A stretch of 64,000 nucleotides of DNA. Source: Planctomycetota bacterium (GTDB taxonomy: Bacteria; Planctomycetota; UBA1135; GCA-002748355). This document shows, one piece after another, positions 9,220-17,605 of the stretch. Where the stretch lies: contig PDSF01000026.1 of NCBI GenBank assembly GCA_002748355.1, positions 186,001 through 250,000 on the forward strand. The letters run 5' to 3'. Below the pieces are notes generated by a model. That model ran no database searches and was not told the origin of the DNA. It was given only the letters and a program-made list of their open reading frames with translations. Numbering within the stretch: the stretch's first letter is position 1; every line of letters begins with the position of its first letter. Position numbers and translations under genes: made by a program.

Positions 9220-9987
9220 CTGCATCACGCTGAAGATCGCGCCCTGTGGGTCCTGCATCACGCCCATGGGGCCTACTGGAGTGTCGAAGGGTCCGTGTAG
9301 GCATTGGCCGCCGGCGCTTTCGACCCTCTCCTTGGTCTCAGACACGTTAGTGACTCCGAAATACACGCCCCAGTAGGGAGGGTGGTCGCCCCATTCCTCG
9401 GTCATCAAGAGCATGCCACCGATTGTGCGGCCTTGGTTCTCTATGATCAGGTAGGGCTGGGCCGTGTGCGGATTCTCCCGGTAGTTCCAGCCAAAGAGGC
9501 TGGTGTAGAAGGCTTTGGCCTTCTCGAAGTCGCGGGTTGCCAGCTCGACCCAGCAAAAGCTGTTCTCCTCGTTGGATCGCTTGGCGCCAGCATGGTTGCC
9601 TGCCTGCCATAGTGCGAAGCTGGTTCCGGCCGGGTCCATTAAGAAGGCGGTTTTGCCGGCGTCGGCGATTTGCATCACCGGCGCTGTCACGGTTGCGCCC
9701 AGTTCTTGTGCCTGCGCGACGACGGCCTCGATGTCGTCGACATTGATGTAGGAACTCCACGTGGGGAGGACGCCCATCTCCTGCATCTCGCTGGAGATCT
9801 CCCCTAGCCCGGCGACGCTGCTGCGTTCGAGGGTGAAGCTGCTGTAGGGCGGCCCGCCATGGGTGTCTTCTTGCCGGAGTTCCCAGCCGAAGACTTGGCA
9901 GTAGAACGTCGCTGCACTCTCTTGGTCGTGGGAGGCGAGATCGACCCAGCAGAACTCACCGTGCTTGTAACTATCGCGTATGGCCAT
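9202..9987 (-). CDS. Two-domain VOC (glyoxalase/bleomycin-resistance-like) protein
   Basis: 261 residues made of two VOC modules, about 8-127 and 140-257. Each begins with a similar strand (EFCWVDLASHD and SFCWVELATRD) followed by AxxFYxxxFGW, and each ends in a metal-ligand region (AFLMDPAGTSFALWQ and MGVMQDPQGAIFSVMQ). This tandem form is common in actinobacteria and planctomycetes, where members are usually annotated as glyoxalase-like; the substrate is unknown. It reads away from the sigma factor gene, with a 246-bp spacer that should contain both promoters. Confidence 0.85.
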   Translation of the reverse strand: MAIRDSYKHGEFCWVDLASHDQESAATFYCQVFGWELRQEDTHGGPPYSSFTLERSSVAGLGEISSEMQEMGVLPTWSSYINVDDIEAVVAQAQELGATVTAPVMQIADAGKTAFLMDPAGTSFALWQAGNHAGAKRSNEENSFCWVELATRDFEKAKAFYTSLFGWNYRENPHTAQPYLIIENQGRTIGGMLLMTEEWGDHPPYWGVYFGVTNVSETKERVESAGGQCLHGPFDTPVGPMGVMQDPQGAIFSVMQAGKTC

Positions 9988-10233
9988 CGCTTGCTTTCGT
10001 GTGTTAGGGAGAGAGGGGGCCGCATCTTAGCTGGGCAGTTCTGGCTGGCCAGATTCTGAGCTGCGCTATTCGATCACCTGAACCGAGGATCTGGCGGGTG
10101 GGCGGCAAGGAGTTCGAGCCGGGTGGCAGCGTCTGGGCTTCGAAAATTCTGCTGGGCTTTTTCGTCGGGACAGAGCCGACAGATAGGTCCTGCCCAGCGT
10201 ATCGTTTGCCTCTTCCGCCGTGAGAGCCCCTTG

Positions 10234-10863
10234 ATGTTGCCACAAGACTTTGACCTAGAGTCCCTTCTGCAGCGTTTGCGCGAGGGGGAAGATTCGGCCC
10301 TCGGCCCACTCTTTGACCACTTTCGCGAGCGTCTCTGGCGCATGGTGCGCTTCCGACTCGATCCCCGGCTTGAGGCCCGCCTCGACCCCGATGATGTGCT
10401 CCAGGAGGCCTTCCTTGACGCGAACAAGCGCCTCGACGCTTGGCGCAAGGACTCGGAAAAGAGCTTCTTTATCTGGCTCCGCTTGATCGTGGGGCAGACC
10501 ATGACCGACCTGCATCGGCGCCATATCGGCGCCAGGAAGCGCGATGCCGGAAGGGAGGTGTCCCTTCATGCTGGAGCTGGGCCGAGCGCTCCGTCGCTGG
10601 TGCTCAGCAAGCAGCTCCTGGCCAGCCTGACTTCGCCGAGTAATGCCGCGATCCGGGCCGAGGCGCGGACCCAGTTCGAGGAGTTCTTGGAGCAGATGGA
10701 GTCGATCGACCGTGAGATCTTGACCCTGCGCCACTTCGAGGAACTCTCCAACAGCGAGGTCTGTGAGATTCTTGGGCTCAAACCTGCCGCGGCGAGTAAC
10801 CGCTACGTCCGGGCGCTGATGCGCTTGCGGAAGTTCGTGGAGGAATCGGGGGGAGACTATTGA
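10234..10863 (+). CDS. ECF-type RNA polymerase sigma factor
   Basis: 209 residues from the ATG beginning MLPQDFDLESLLQRL. Region 2 is seen as ALGPLFDHFRERLWRMVRFRLDP, then DPDDVLQEAFLDANKRL; region 4 as the helix-turn-helix LRHFEELSNSEVCEILGLKPAAASNRYVRAL. Its closest style is the sigma-70 group that in Planctomycetota is often encoded beside Ser/Thr kinases. The kinase gene starts 37 bases after its stop on the same strand, and no anti-sigma factor gene is seen, so the kinase is a plausible regulator of its activity (inference from context). Confidence 0.9.
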   Translation: MLPQDFDLESLLQRLREGEDSALGPLFDHFRERLWRMVRFRLDPRLEARLDPDDVLQEAFLDANKRLDAWRKDSEKSFFIWLRLIVGQTMTDLHRRHIGARKRDAGREVSLHAGAGPSAPSLVLSKQLLASLTSPSNAAIRAEARTQFEEFLEQMESIDREILTLRHFEELSNSEVCEILGLKPAAASNRYVRALMRLRKFVEESGGDY

Positions 10864-10900
10864 TCGTGTATGGTCCGGCCGGAGAAGAGCCTGAACTGTG

Positions 10901-13714
10901 ATGAAGCTATCCAGCGACGATGAGCGCAATCCGGTCGAGGTCCTAGCTGAGGACTTTCTCGAACGACATCGCAAGGGCGAATGCCCTAGTGTTGCCGAAT
11001 ACACAGGCGCCCATCCCGACTTCGCTGAGGAGATCGAGGCGCTCTTCCCGACCATGCTGGCGATGGAGCGTTTCAAGCTCAGCCGGGAGTCGTCACGCGC
11101 TGGTCAGGCCTCTCTTGGCCCCCACAAGCTCGAACGGCTTGGTGATTTTGAACTGGTGCGTGAGCTAGGCCGTGGCGGAATGGGCGTCGTCTTCGAAGCC
11201 GAGCAGAAGAGTCTGGGGCGCCGTGTCGCTGTCAAGGTCCTGCCGCGTCAGCAGTTGATGCACGAGCGGCAGCTAAAACGCTTTGAGCGCGAGGCGCGAA
11301 CGGCTGCTGGCCTGCACCACACCAATATCGTGCCGATTTTCGGCACTGGGGTGCAGGACGGCTTCCATTACTACGTAATGCAGTACATCAGTGGGCTAGG
11401 GCTTGATGATGTTGTTCGTGAGCTGCGTAAAAAGGGTGCCGAAGAGAATCCTCTTCTCCGTCCCCTGGTGCGGAAGCATGACGGCAAGTCTTCGCAGGCG
11501 CACGCGATTGCCCGCATTGGTTTGCAGGCGGCTTCCGCGCTGGCGCATGCGCACGAGCAGCAGGTACTGCATCGGGATATCAAGCCAGGCAACTTACTGC
11601 TCGACGCCCACGGCACGGTTTGGATTACGGACTTCGGTCTAGCGAAGGCGCTCGAAGATCATCAGGTAAGTAATAGCGCCGATATCGTGGGCACCCTGGC
11701 TTATATGGCGCCCGAGCAGTTTCGTGGTAAATACGACGAGCGCACCGATCTCTATGGGCTTGGTCTGACTCTCTACGAGTTGATGACTTTGCAGCAGGCG
11801 TATCAGGAGCGTGACCGCAGCCAACTCATCCAAGCGATCACCAGCCGCGATCCCGAGCACCCTCGTAAGTACGGGGTCGAGATGCCTGCCGACCTGGTTA
11901 CGATCGTGATGAAGTGCGTGGCGCGCGAGTCAAAGCATCGTTACGCCAATGCCCAGGCTCTGCACGACGATCTCGAAGCCTTTCTCGAAGGGCGTCCAAT
12001 CGCTGCGCGACCGGTCTCGTTTATCGAGCGCAGCTGGCGCTGGGCTGGGCGAAACCGGGCGATGGCGGCGCTCTCCGCCAGCACCATCGTGCTTCTGCTC
12101 TTCGCGCTGGTTGGTGGTTGGGTTGCCTTTGTTCAGACGCGTTCAGCGCTCGAGAGAGAGCGCGAGGCTTCTCTCCGAGCCGAGAAGAATGCTGAGTTGT
12201 TGCTTGGGGCAATGAACGACATTTTCAGCGGGCTTGGAGGGACGATGGCCAGCCTCGGCGACTTGGAGCGCGGAGGCCTGGAGGGCGGGGGTAGCCTTGC
12301 CGAAGAGGCGGGGGTGCTTGAGCCGCTTGCGCAGCCGACCGTGACCGAGGGCGAAGCGGCCATGCTGACTCGCATGGTGGAGGCCTACGAAGGGCTGGCG
12401 GCGGCGAACCGGGATAGTCAGCGAGTCCAGGACGAGCGGGCCAAGTTGCATCGGATCTACAAGGTCATTGGCGATATCCGCCAACGGCTTGGCGACTGGG
12501 ATGATGCGATCGTGGCCTACGAGAAGTCCGTGAAGCTGTATCGCTCAGCAACGGCTCTCGATCCAACGGAGAGCCAGGTTGCGATCGCGGGTATCTACAA
12601 TGAGATCGGGCGCGTGCATGGGGCGCAGCAGCGAGTTCGGGAGTCGCAACGGGCACATGACAAGGCCCTAAAGATGCTAGAGCCGCTGACAAGCAAGTCG
12701 GACTCTGGGCGATTGCGTTATGAGTTCGTGCGCACATTCAACTTTTGGACCGAGCGCTACGGTGCTGGCGGCGGCTTTCTCTCCGAGTTTGAGTATCAGC
12801 AGCTGAAGCTACGGAGGGTTCGTTGGGAGCGAGACCACGGCTCAGGCTCCGAGCGTCGACGGCGCGAATGGCGCAAGCAATATGAGTCCTTAGTCAAAGA
12901 AGCTCGCCGATACGCGACGCTGCTGCTTCGACAAGATGTCCGCAACCCTGCGTACCAACTGGTCACGGCGAATCTCTTTGCGAACTGTGCCCGTATTGCC
13001 TCTTGGGAAGGCGAGTTTGATGAGGCACGAAAGGAGCTAGGGAAGAGCCTTGGGCTGTTTAAGGTCCTTGTTGCTTCCCGCCCAGAGGTCGAGCACTACC
13101 GCTTCGAATGGGCGGAGACTCTGCTGCGCGGAAGTGCGATTTACCCGTTGCAGCAGAGGGTCCAGCGGGTGGAGGAGTCGATCCGGCATTACACCCGCCT
13201 CGCCGAAGAGAAGGGTAGCAACCCTCTTTACCGTGCTGCTCGTGCTCAGGCCTGGAAGGTGCTTGCCAGCACCCTGCTCCGGGGTGGTAACGAGCCATCC
13301 GCAGAGAGAGCGGTTATGCGAGCGTTGCGGTATTGGGGGCAGTTGATTGCCGGTTACCCCGGAGTCGAGCAATATCAGCGACTGAGCCATGAGGCGTGGC
13401 AGCTATTGGCTCAGGTCTATGCGGCTAGCGAGCGTTTGCCGGAGGCCATCAGTGTCATGGAAGAGGTTGTCGCCGCGACACAGATGGAGGCCTGGGACGA
13501 AACTAGGCAGCTGCCTGAGGGGGGCTTCAGGGGATACCCGGAAGAGTTGCAGGCCGAACTCTGGTCGCGGGCCCGCCATGCCAGGGACCTGGGTTACCTG
13601 AAGAAGTTCCTCGAGTCGGCGAAGCGCAAGAGCGAGGCTGAGGAAGTTCTGGCCCGAGGGCTGGGGGTGCTACCGCCGGCCTGGCGAGATTGGTTTTTTC
13701 AGCTCCATCGCTGA
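10901..13714 (+). CDS. Membrane Ser/Thr protein kinase with TPR-like sensor region
   Basis: 937 residues. A short N-terminal region (VAEDFLERHRKGECPSVAEY type, common in planctomycete kinases) precedes a complete kinase domain at about 83-365: glycine loop GRGGMG, VAVKVL lysine 112, HRDIKPGN with catalytic Asp 226, DFG Asp 244 and APE at 270-272. One transmembrane helix lies at about 389-411. The rest (about 410-937) is helical, with TPR-like repeats such as GDWDDAIVAYEKSVKLYRSA and EFDEARKELGKSLGLF, and probably lies outside the cytoplasm. An in-frame GTG directly precedes the ATG. It very likely acts with the sigma factor encoded just upstream. Confidence 0.93.
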   Translation: MKLSSDDERNPVEVLAEDFLERHRKGECPSVAEYTGAHPDFAEEIEALFPTMLAMERFKLSRESSRAGQASLGPHKLERLGDFELVRELGRGGMGVVFEAEQKSLGRRVAVKVLPRQQLMHERQLKRFEREARTAAGLHHTNIVPIFGTGVQDGFHYYVMQYISGLGLDDVVRELRKKGAEENPLLRPLVRKHDGKSSQAHAIARIGLQAASALAHAHEQQVLHRDIKPGNLLLDAHGTVWITDFGLAKALEDHQVSNSADIVGTLAYMAPEQFRGKYDERTDLYGLGLTLYELMTLQQAYQERDRSQLIQAITSRDPEHPRKYGVEMPADLVTIVMKCVARESKHRYANAQALHDDLEAFLEGRPIAARPVSFIERSWRWAGRNRAMAALSASTIVLLLFALVGGWVAFVQTRSALEREREASLRAEKNAELLLGAMNDIFSGLGGTMASLGDLERGGLEGGGSLAEEAGVLEPLAQPTVTEGEAAMLTRMVEAYEGLAAANRDSQRVQDERAKLHRIYKVIGDIRQRLGDWDDAIVAYEKSVKLYRSATALDPTESQVAIAGIYNEIGRVHGAQQRVRESQRAHDKALKMLEPLTSKSDSGRLRYEFVRTFNFWTERYGAGGGFLSEFEYQQLKLRRVRWERDHGSGSERRRREWRKQYESLVKEARRYATLLLRQDVRNPAYQLVTANLFANCARIASWEGEFDEARKELGKSLGLFKVLVASRPEVEHYRFEWAETLLRGSAIYPLQQRVQRVEESIRHYTRLAEEKGSNPLYRAARAQAWKVLASTLLRGGNEPSAERAVMRALRYWGQLIAGYPGVEQYQRLSHEAWQLLAQVYAASERLPEAISVMEEVVAATQMEAWDETRQLPEGGFRGYPEELQAELWSRARHARDLGYLKKFLESAKRKSEAEEVLARGLGVLPPAWRDWFFQLHR

Positions 13715-13726
13715 TGTTCTCAGGGC

Positions 13727-14287
13727 TTATCTCAGCTGCAGGGATTGGACGGCCTTCTCGAAAACCGGCAGTGTCGCGTTGAAGTTCTCGCTCATGGCCA
13801 CCGCCTGTACTAGGAAGCACTTGTCGGCCTTGGGCACGATCCAAGTCTGGTGAGTGAGCCGGGCCCCTTCTTTGTCCGACTGATAGCGGATCCAGGCCGC
13901 TGGCTGCCCGGCGATTTGTAGGCGGCCTTCTTTGTCGATATCGGCGCTGTGCTGGCGTTTGGCGCTTTGCTTCGCCTTCACCACAAAGAGATCGAGCAGG
14001 CTGGGCGCCATCGCGCTGGCGGCGGGCAAGTGGCTGACGATGACGCTCAGCTCGTCGGCGAAGCCGTTCATGCCGGGCTCGGGTGCTTTCAGCACGACCG
14101 AGGACCCAGAGCGCTGCTCGCGAACCCATGTGTCCGGGATCTGAATCGAGTAGCCCTCGTGTTCGTTGATATGCCGCTTTCCGTCGTCTTTGAAACTGGA
14201 CGGACTTGCTGGGTCTGAGCTGGGCGTTTTCGGGCCACAAGCGTTGAGGCTGAGCAGGCAGATCGGGATAAGTAGCAGACGGTACAT
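13727..14287 (-). CDS. Predicted lipoprotein, DcrB/PsbP-like
   Basis: 186 residues. The start MYRLLLIPICLLSLNACGPK is preceded by AGGAGG and is a classical lipoprotein signal with the lipobox LNAC, so the mature protein is probably anchored through Cys 17. After a Ser/Pro linker the fold-like segment HEGYSIQIPDTWVREQ and later INxTLPVFEKAVQSLQ-type ending resemble the DcrB/PsbP group of small periplasmic lipoproteins; this family match is tentative. It is downstream of proS on the same strand and its end nearly abuts the convergent kinase gene. Confidence 0.75.
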   Translation of the reverse strand: MYRLLLIPICLLSLNACGPKTPSSDPASPSSFKDDGKRHINEHEGYSIQIPDTWVREQRSGSSVVLKAPEPGMNGFADELSVIVSHLPAASAMAPSLLDLFVVKAKQSAKRQHSADIDKEGRLQIAGQPAAWIRYQSDKEGARLTHQTWIVPKADKCFLVQAVAMSENFNATLPVFEKAVQSLQLR

Positions 14288-14383
14288 CAAAGCCCTCCTC
14301 GGGTTTGCGCCCCGAAGAGCGCGATACGAGGAGGGATATCGACGTCGCCGGGGGCTCGGCTGAACCGGCTCGCTCAGAGCCGC

Positions 14384-15955
14384 TCAGTAGGAGCGAGCGA
14401 AGACCACGCGGCCGGCGCTGGGCTTGCCGCTGACCGGGTCAGTGCCGGCTTCTTTGCAGGCGATGGGGCCGTCTGCCGTTTCGATCGTGTCGTCGAAGGG
14501 GATGCAGCGGATCGTCGCCTTGGTCTCGGTCTTGATCTTCTCCTCGGTTTCTTGGCTGCCGTCCCAGTGCATGAGGAAGAAACCGCCGCCCTTGACCCGT
14601 TCCTTGAAGTCGGCGTAGTCGTCGCAGCTCCAAGTGCGCTCGATGCGCAAGCTCCGCGACCGTTCGAGTAGGTCCCTCTGCATTTCGCGGTGCAGGCTGT
14701 CGAGCCAGGCGCGGTCGAGCAGGGCCTTGTCGAGAGGAGTTTTCTCTCGCGGGCTGCGGCGCACCACCATGGCCTTGCCGCCGTCGACGTCGCGGGGGCC
14801 GACTTCGAGGCGCACCGGAGTGCCGCGCTGTTCCCAGTAGTAGTACTTGTCGCCAGGGCGCATCGTGTCGCGGAGGTCGAGGACGACGCGCTGGCCCTTG
14901 GGGGAGCCGGGCAGGGGCACCGAGAGGATCTCCTTGTTGCCGATACCGCCTTCGGACATCGCGACGTTCTCCTCGCCACAGATCTGCACCAGGAGATCGC
15001 GGGCGTAGCTGAGCACTTTCTCCTTTTCTGCAGGCTTGCGGTAGATCGGCACGATGGCGGCCGCGACCGGGGCCAGGGCCGGCGGCAGGATGAGCCCGTC
15101 GTCGTCGCTGTGGGTCATGATCAAGGCGCCGATCAGGCGGGTGCTGACGCCCCAGGAGGTGGTGTAGACGTATTCCTGCTTCTGCTCACGCGAGAGGAAC
15201 TGGATATCGAAGGCCTTGCTGAAGTTCTGGCCCAGGTTGTGGCTGGTGCCGGCCTGCAGCGCCTTGCCGTCCTGCATCATGGCTTCGATGCAGTAGGTGT
15301 GGTTGGCGCCAGCGAAGCGTTCGCTTTCGCTCTTCTCTCCGCGCAGCACTGGGATGGCCAGCACCTGTTCGGCGGTGTCGGCGTAGACGTCGAGCATGCG
15401 AAGAGTTTCCTCTTGGGCCTCTTCCGGCGTCTCGTGCGCGGTGTGACCTTCCTGCCACAGGAACTCCATGGTCCGCAGGAAGAGCCGGGTGCGCAGCTCC
15501 CAGCGGCAGACGTTGGCCCACTGGTTGACGAGCAGCGGTAGGTCGCGGTAGCTCTGCACCCAGTTGGCGAAGCTGTGGCCGATGATGGTCTCCGAAGTCG
15601 GCCGGACGATCAGCGGCTCTTCGATCTTGCCCTTGGGCCGCAGACCGCCATTGGGGTCGGGTTCGAGCCCGGAGTGGGTGACGACGGCGCACTCCATGGC
15701 GAAGCCTTCGACGTGGTCCGCTTCTTTGGCGAGGAAGCTCTGCGGGATGAAGAGGGGGAAGTAGGCGTTGACGTGTCCCGTCGCCTTGAAGCGGCGGTCG
15801 AGGCTGTCCTGCAGCATCTCCCAAACGGCGTAGCCGTGCGGCTTGATGACCATGCAGCCGCGCACGGGGGAGTGCTCGGCCAGGTCTCCGGCCTTGATCA
15901 CGTCTAGATACCACTGGGGATAGTCGTCGCCTCGCGGCGTGATGTTCTGTGCCAT
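14384..15955 (-). CDS. proS: Prolyl-tRNA synthetase, archaeal/eukaryotic type
   Basis: 523 residues from MAQNITPRGDDYPQWY; an upstream ATG would add nine residues. It charges tRNA-Pro. Class II motifs are visible: motif 2 around ELRTRLFLRTMEFLWQEGHTAHET and motif 3 near QEYVYTTSWGVSTRLIGALIMTHSDD. It lacks the bacterial editing (INS) insertion and has the C-terminal extension ending in Tyr, as in the ProS type 3 group shared by archaea, eukaryotes and some bacteria. It lies 70 bases downstream of the fucosidase gene, but that closeness is probably not functional. Confidence 0.95.
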   Translation of the reverse strand: MAQNITPRGDDYPQWYLDVIKAGDLAEHSPVRGCMVIKPHGYAVWEMLQDSLDRRFKATGHVNAYFPLFIPQSFLAKEADHVEGFAMECAVVTHSGLEPDPNGGLRPKGKIEEPLIVRPTSETIIGHSFANWVQSYRDLPLLVNQWANVCRWELRTRLFLRTMEFLWQEGHTAHETPEEAQEETLRMLDVYADTAEQVLAIPVLRGEKSESERFAGANHTYCIEAMMQDGKALQAGTSHNLGQNFSKAFDIQFLSREQKQEYVYTTSWGVSTRLIGALIMTHSDDDGLILPPALAPVAAAIVPIYRKPAEKEKVLSYARDLLVQICGEENVAMSEGGIGNKEILSVPLPGSPKGQRVVLDLRDTMRPGDKYYYWEQRGTPVRLEVGPRDVDGGKAMVVRRSPREKTPLDKALLDRAWLDSLHREMQRDLLERSRSLRIERTWSCDDYADFKERVKGGGFFLMHWDGSQETEEKIKTETKATIRCIPFDDTIETADGPIACKEAGTDPVSGKPSAGRVVFARSY

Positions 15956-16025
15956 CGCTTCTTCGTTCGGGCTATGGGGCAAAAATGGGCCGGAGAGGGT
16001 AGCAGAAGCAGGCTCCCGGCCGCCG

Positions 16026-17408
16026 CTATCGATTGGGCTCGATCTTGGGGCGCTTGGCGAAACTGAGTTTCAGCACGCTGGCGTGGGCGTTGGGGGCGAT
16101 CTTGGGGAGCCCGGAGATTTGCATCCCTGCCTTGCCGGGTTTGAGCTGCAGGGGCGCATCCTCCTGCCCCAAGATGCTGGCTTCGCTGGGCTGGCTGCGT
16201 AGGCCTGGGAGCAGCAGGCTGCCGTTTTTCGGCCAGTGGAAGACGTGGAGGTAGACCTTGCTGCTGCCGTCGTTTTGCTGACGCTGTGTGGCGCAGCCGA
16301 AGGCGAGCTTGCCGAAGGGGCTGGCCTTGGTGCCGTAGATGGCCTCCCCGTGGGTGCGGAGCCAGCGGCCCATGGCCTTCAGGCGGCGGACGCTGGGCTC
16401 GGGGATTTCGCCGAGGGCGTTGGGGCCGACGTTGAGGAGGAGGTTGCCGCCCTTCGAGGCTGTCTCGCAGAGGGTTTGGATCAGGCGGGTCGCGGACTTC
16501 CAGTTGTGGTCATGCGCCTTGTAGCCCCAGGATCTGTTCATGGTCATGCAGGACTCCCAGTCGACCCCGGGCAAGCCTGTCGCTGGTATTTCTTGCTCGG
16601 GAGTGCCGAAGTCACCGGCGAAATCGCCCTTCTTGGTCATTCCGGCGTTGCCGCCGCGGCCCTTGTCGACGCGGTTGTTGACGATGATCTGCGGCTGCAG
16701 CTCGCGGCAGAGTTGGTAGAGGGCCTTGCCGTGGGCGTGGGTCCAAGTGCCTTCCCATTGGCCGTCGAACCACATCACGTCGATCTTGCCGAACTGGGTC
16801 AGCAGCTCGCGCACCTGGGAGCGCAGGTAGCGGACGTAGCGTTCGTAGTCGGCGTCTTCGCTGGGGCGCGGATCGGACTTCAGCCGCGGTAGGTAGTCGG
16901 GGTGCGTCCAGTCGAGGATGGAGTGATACCAGCCGATCCGGAGGCCCTCGGCCCGGCATGCCGTGCTGAGCTCCTTCAGGACTTCGCGCGTGTTGGGCGC
17001 GGCGCCGACATCCCAGTCCGTGTGCTTGCTGTCCCAGAGGCAGAAGCCGTCATGGTGCTTGGTCGTGATGACCAGGTAGCGCATGCCCGCTTCTTTGGCG
17101 AGCTTGGCCCAGGCGCTGGCGTCGAATTTCTTTGGGTCCCACTGTTTCAGCAGCGGCGCATACTCCGCCGGCGGGATGCCCATGTGCCGCATCAGCCACT
17201 CGCTGACCCCCTTGGAGCGCTTGCCCTTCCAGGAGCCGGCCGGGATCGCGTAGAGCCCCCAGTGGATGAACATGCCGAAGCGCGCTTCTTGCCACCAAGC
17301 GATGCGCGAGTCGGGCTTATTGTCGCTGCTGGCGGGGGCTTGCGACGCTAGGTCGGGAGCGAGCAGGGATAGGGCTGGGAGAATCAGAGACAGGACTGGC
17401 GCGCGCAT
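16026..17408 (-). CDS. Secreted alpha-L-fucosidase, GH29
   Basis: 460 residues from MRAPVLSLILPALSLLAPDL, a signal peptide, with AAGGGATC as ribosome binding site; an earlier in-frame start would add 55 unlikely residues. GH29 enzymes release terminal fucose by a retaining mechanism. Family blocks are clear: RFGMFIHWGLYAIPAGSW, ITTKHHDGFCLWDSKHTDWDV, IGWYHSILDWTHPDY, and IDVMWFDGQWEG, where Asp 215 is the expected nucleophile, then NLLLNVGPNALGEIP. A short beta-rich tail follows. Exported fucosidases fit a planctomycete degrading algal or mucin-like sulfated fucans. No sulfatase or transporter is adjacent. Confidence 0.93.
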   Translation of the reverse strand: MRAPVLSLILPALSLLAPDLASQAPASSDNKPDSRIAWWQEARFGMFIHWGLYAIPAGSWKGKRSKGVSEWLMRHMGIPPAEYAPLLKQWDPKKFDASAWAKLAKEAGMRYLVITTKHHDGFCLWDSKHTDWDVGAAPNTREVLKELSTACRAEGLRIGWYHSILDWTHPDYLPRLKSDPRPSEDADYERYVRYLRSQVRELLTQFGKIDVMWFDGQWEGTWTHAHGKALYQLCRELQPQIIVNNRVDKGRGGNAGMTKKGDFAGDFGTPEQEIPATGLPGVDWESCMTMNRSWGYKAHDHNWKSATRLIQTLCETASKGGNLLLNVGPNALGEIPEPSVRRLKAMGRWLRTHGEAIYGTKASPFGKLAFGCATQRQQNDGSSKVYLHVFHWPKNGSLLLPGLRSQPSEASILGQEDAPLQLKPGKAGMQISGLPKIAPNAHASVLKLSFAKRPKIEPNR

Positions 17409-17605
17409 AGATCCCTTTGGATGGAGCTGAGCGAGGGCTGCAGAGTCTGGACAATCCCCGCCGCTCACCGCTAGCGATTTCCCTGGCTCTTGCGCGGTTC
17501 CCCGTGGTCTGGCCTTTCCCTGCGGAGGCTGCTGGCTGGCGATCAACGCAAAAGCGAAAGCGCGGGTTAGCATCGCGCCGAGCCTAGTTCGTAGGATGCC
17601 GCCCT

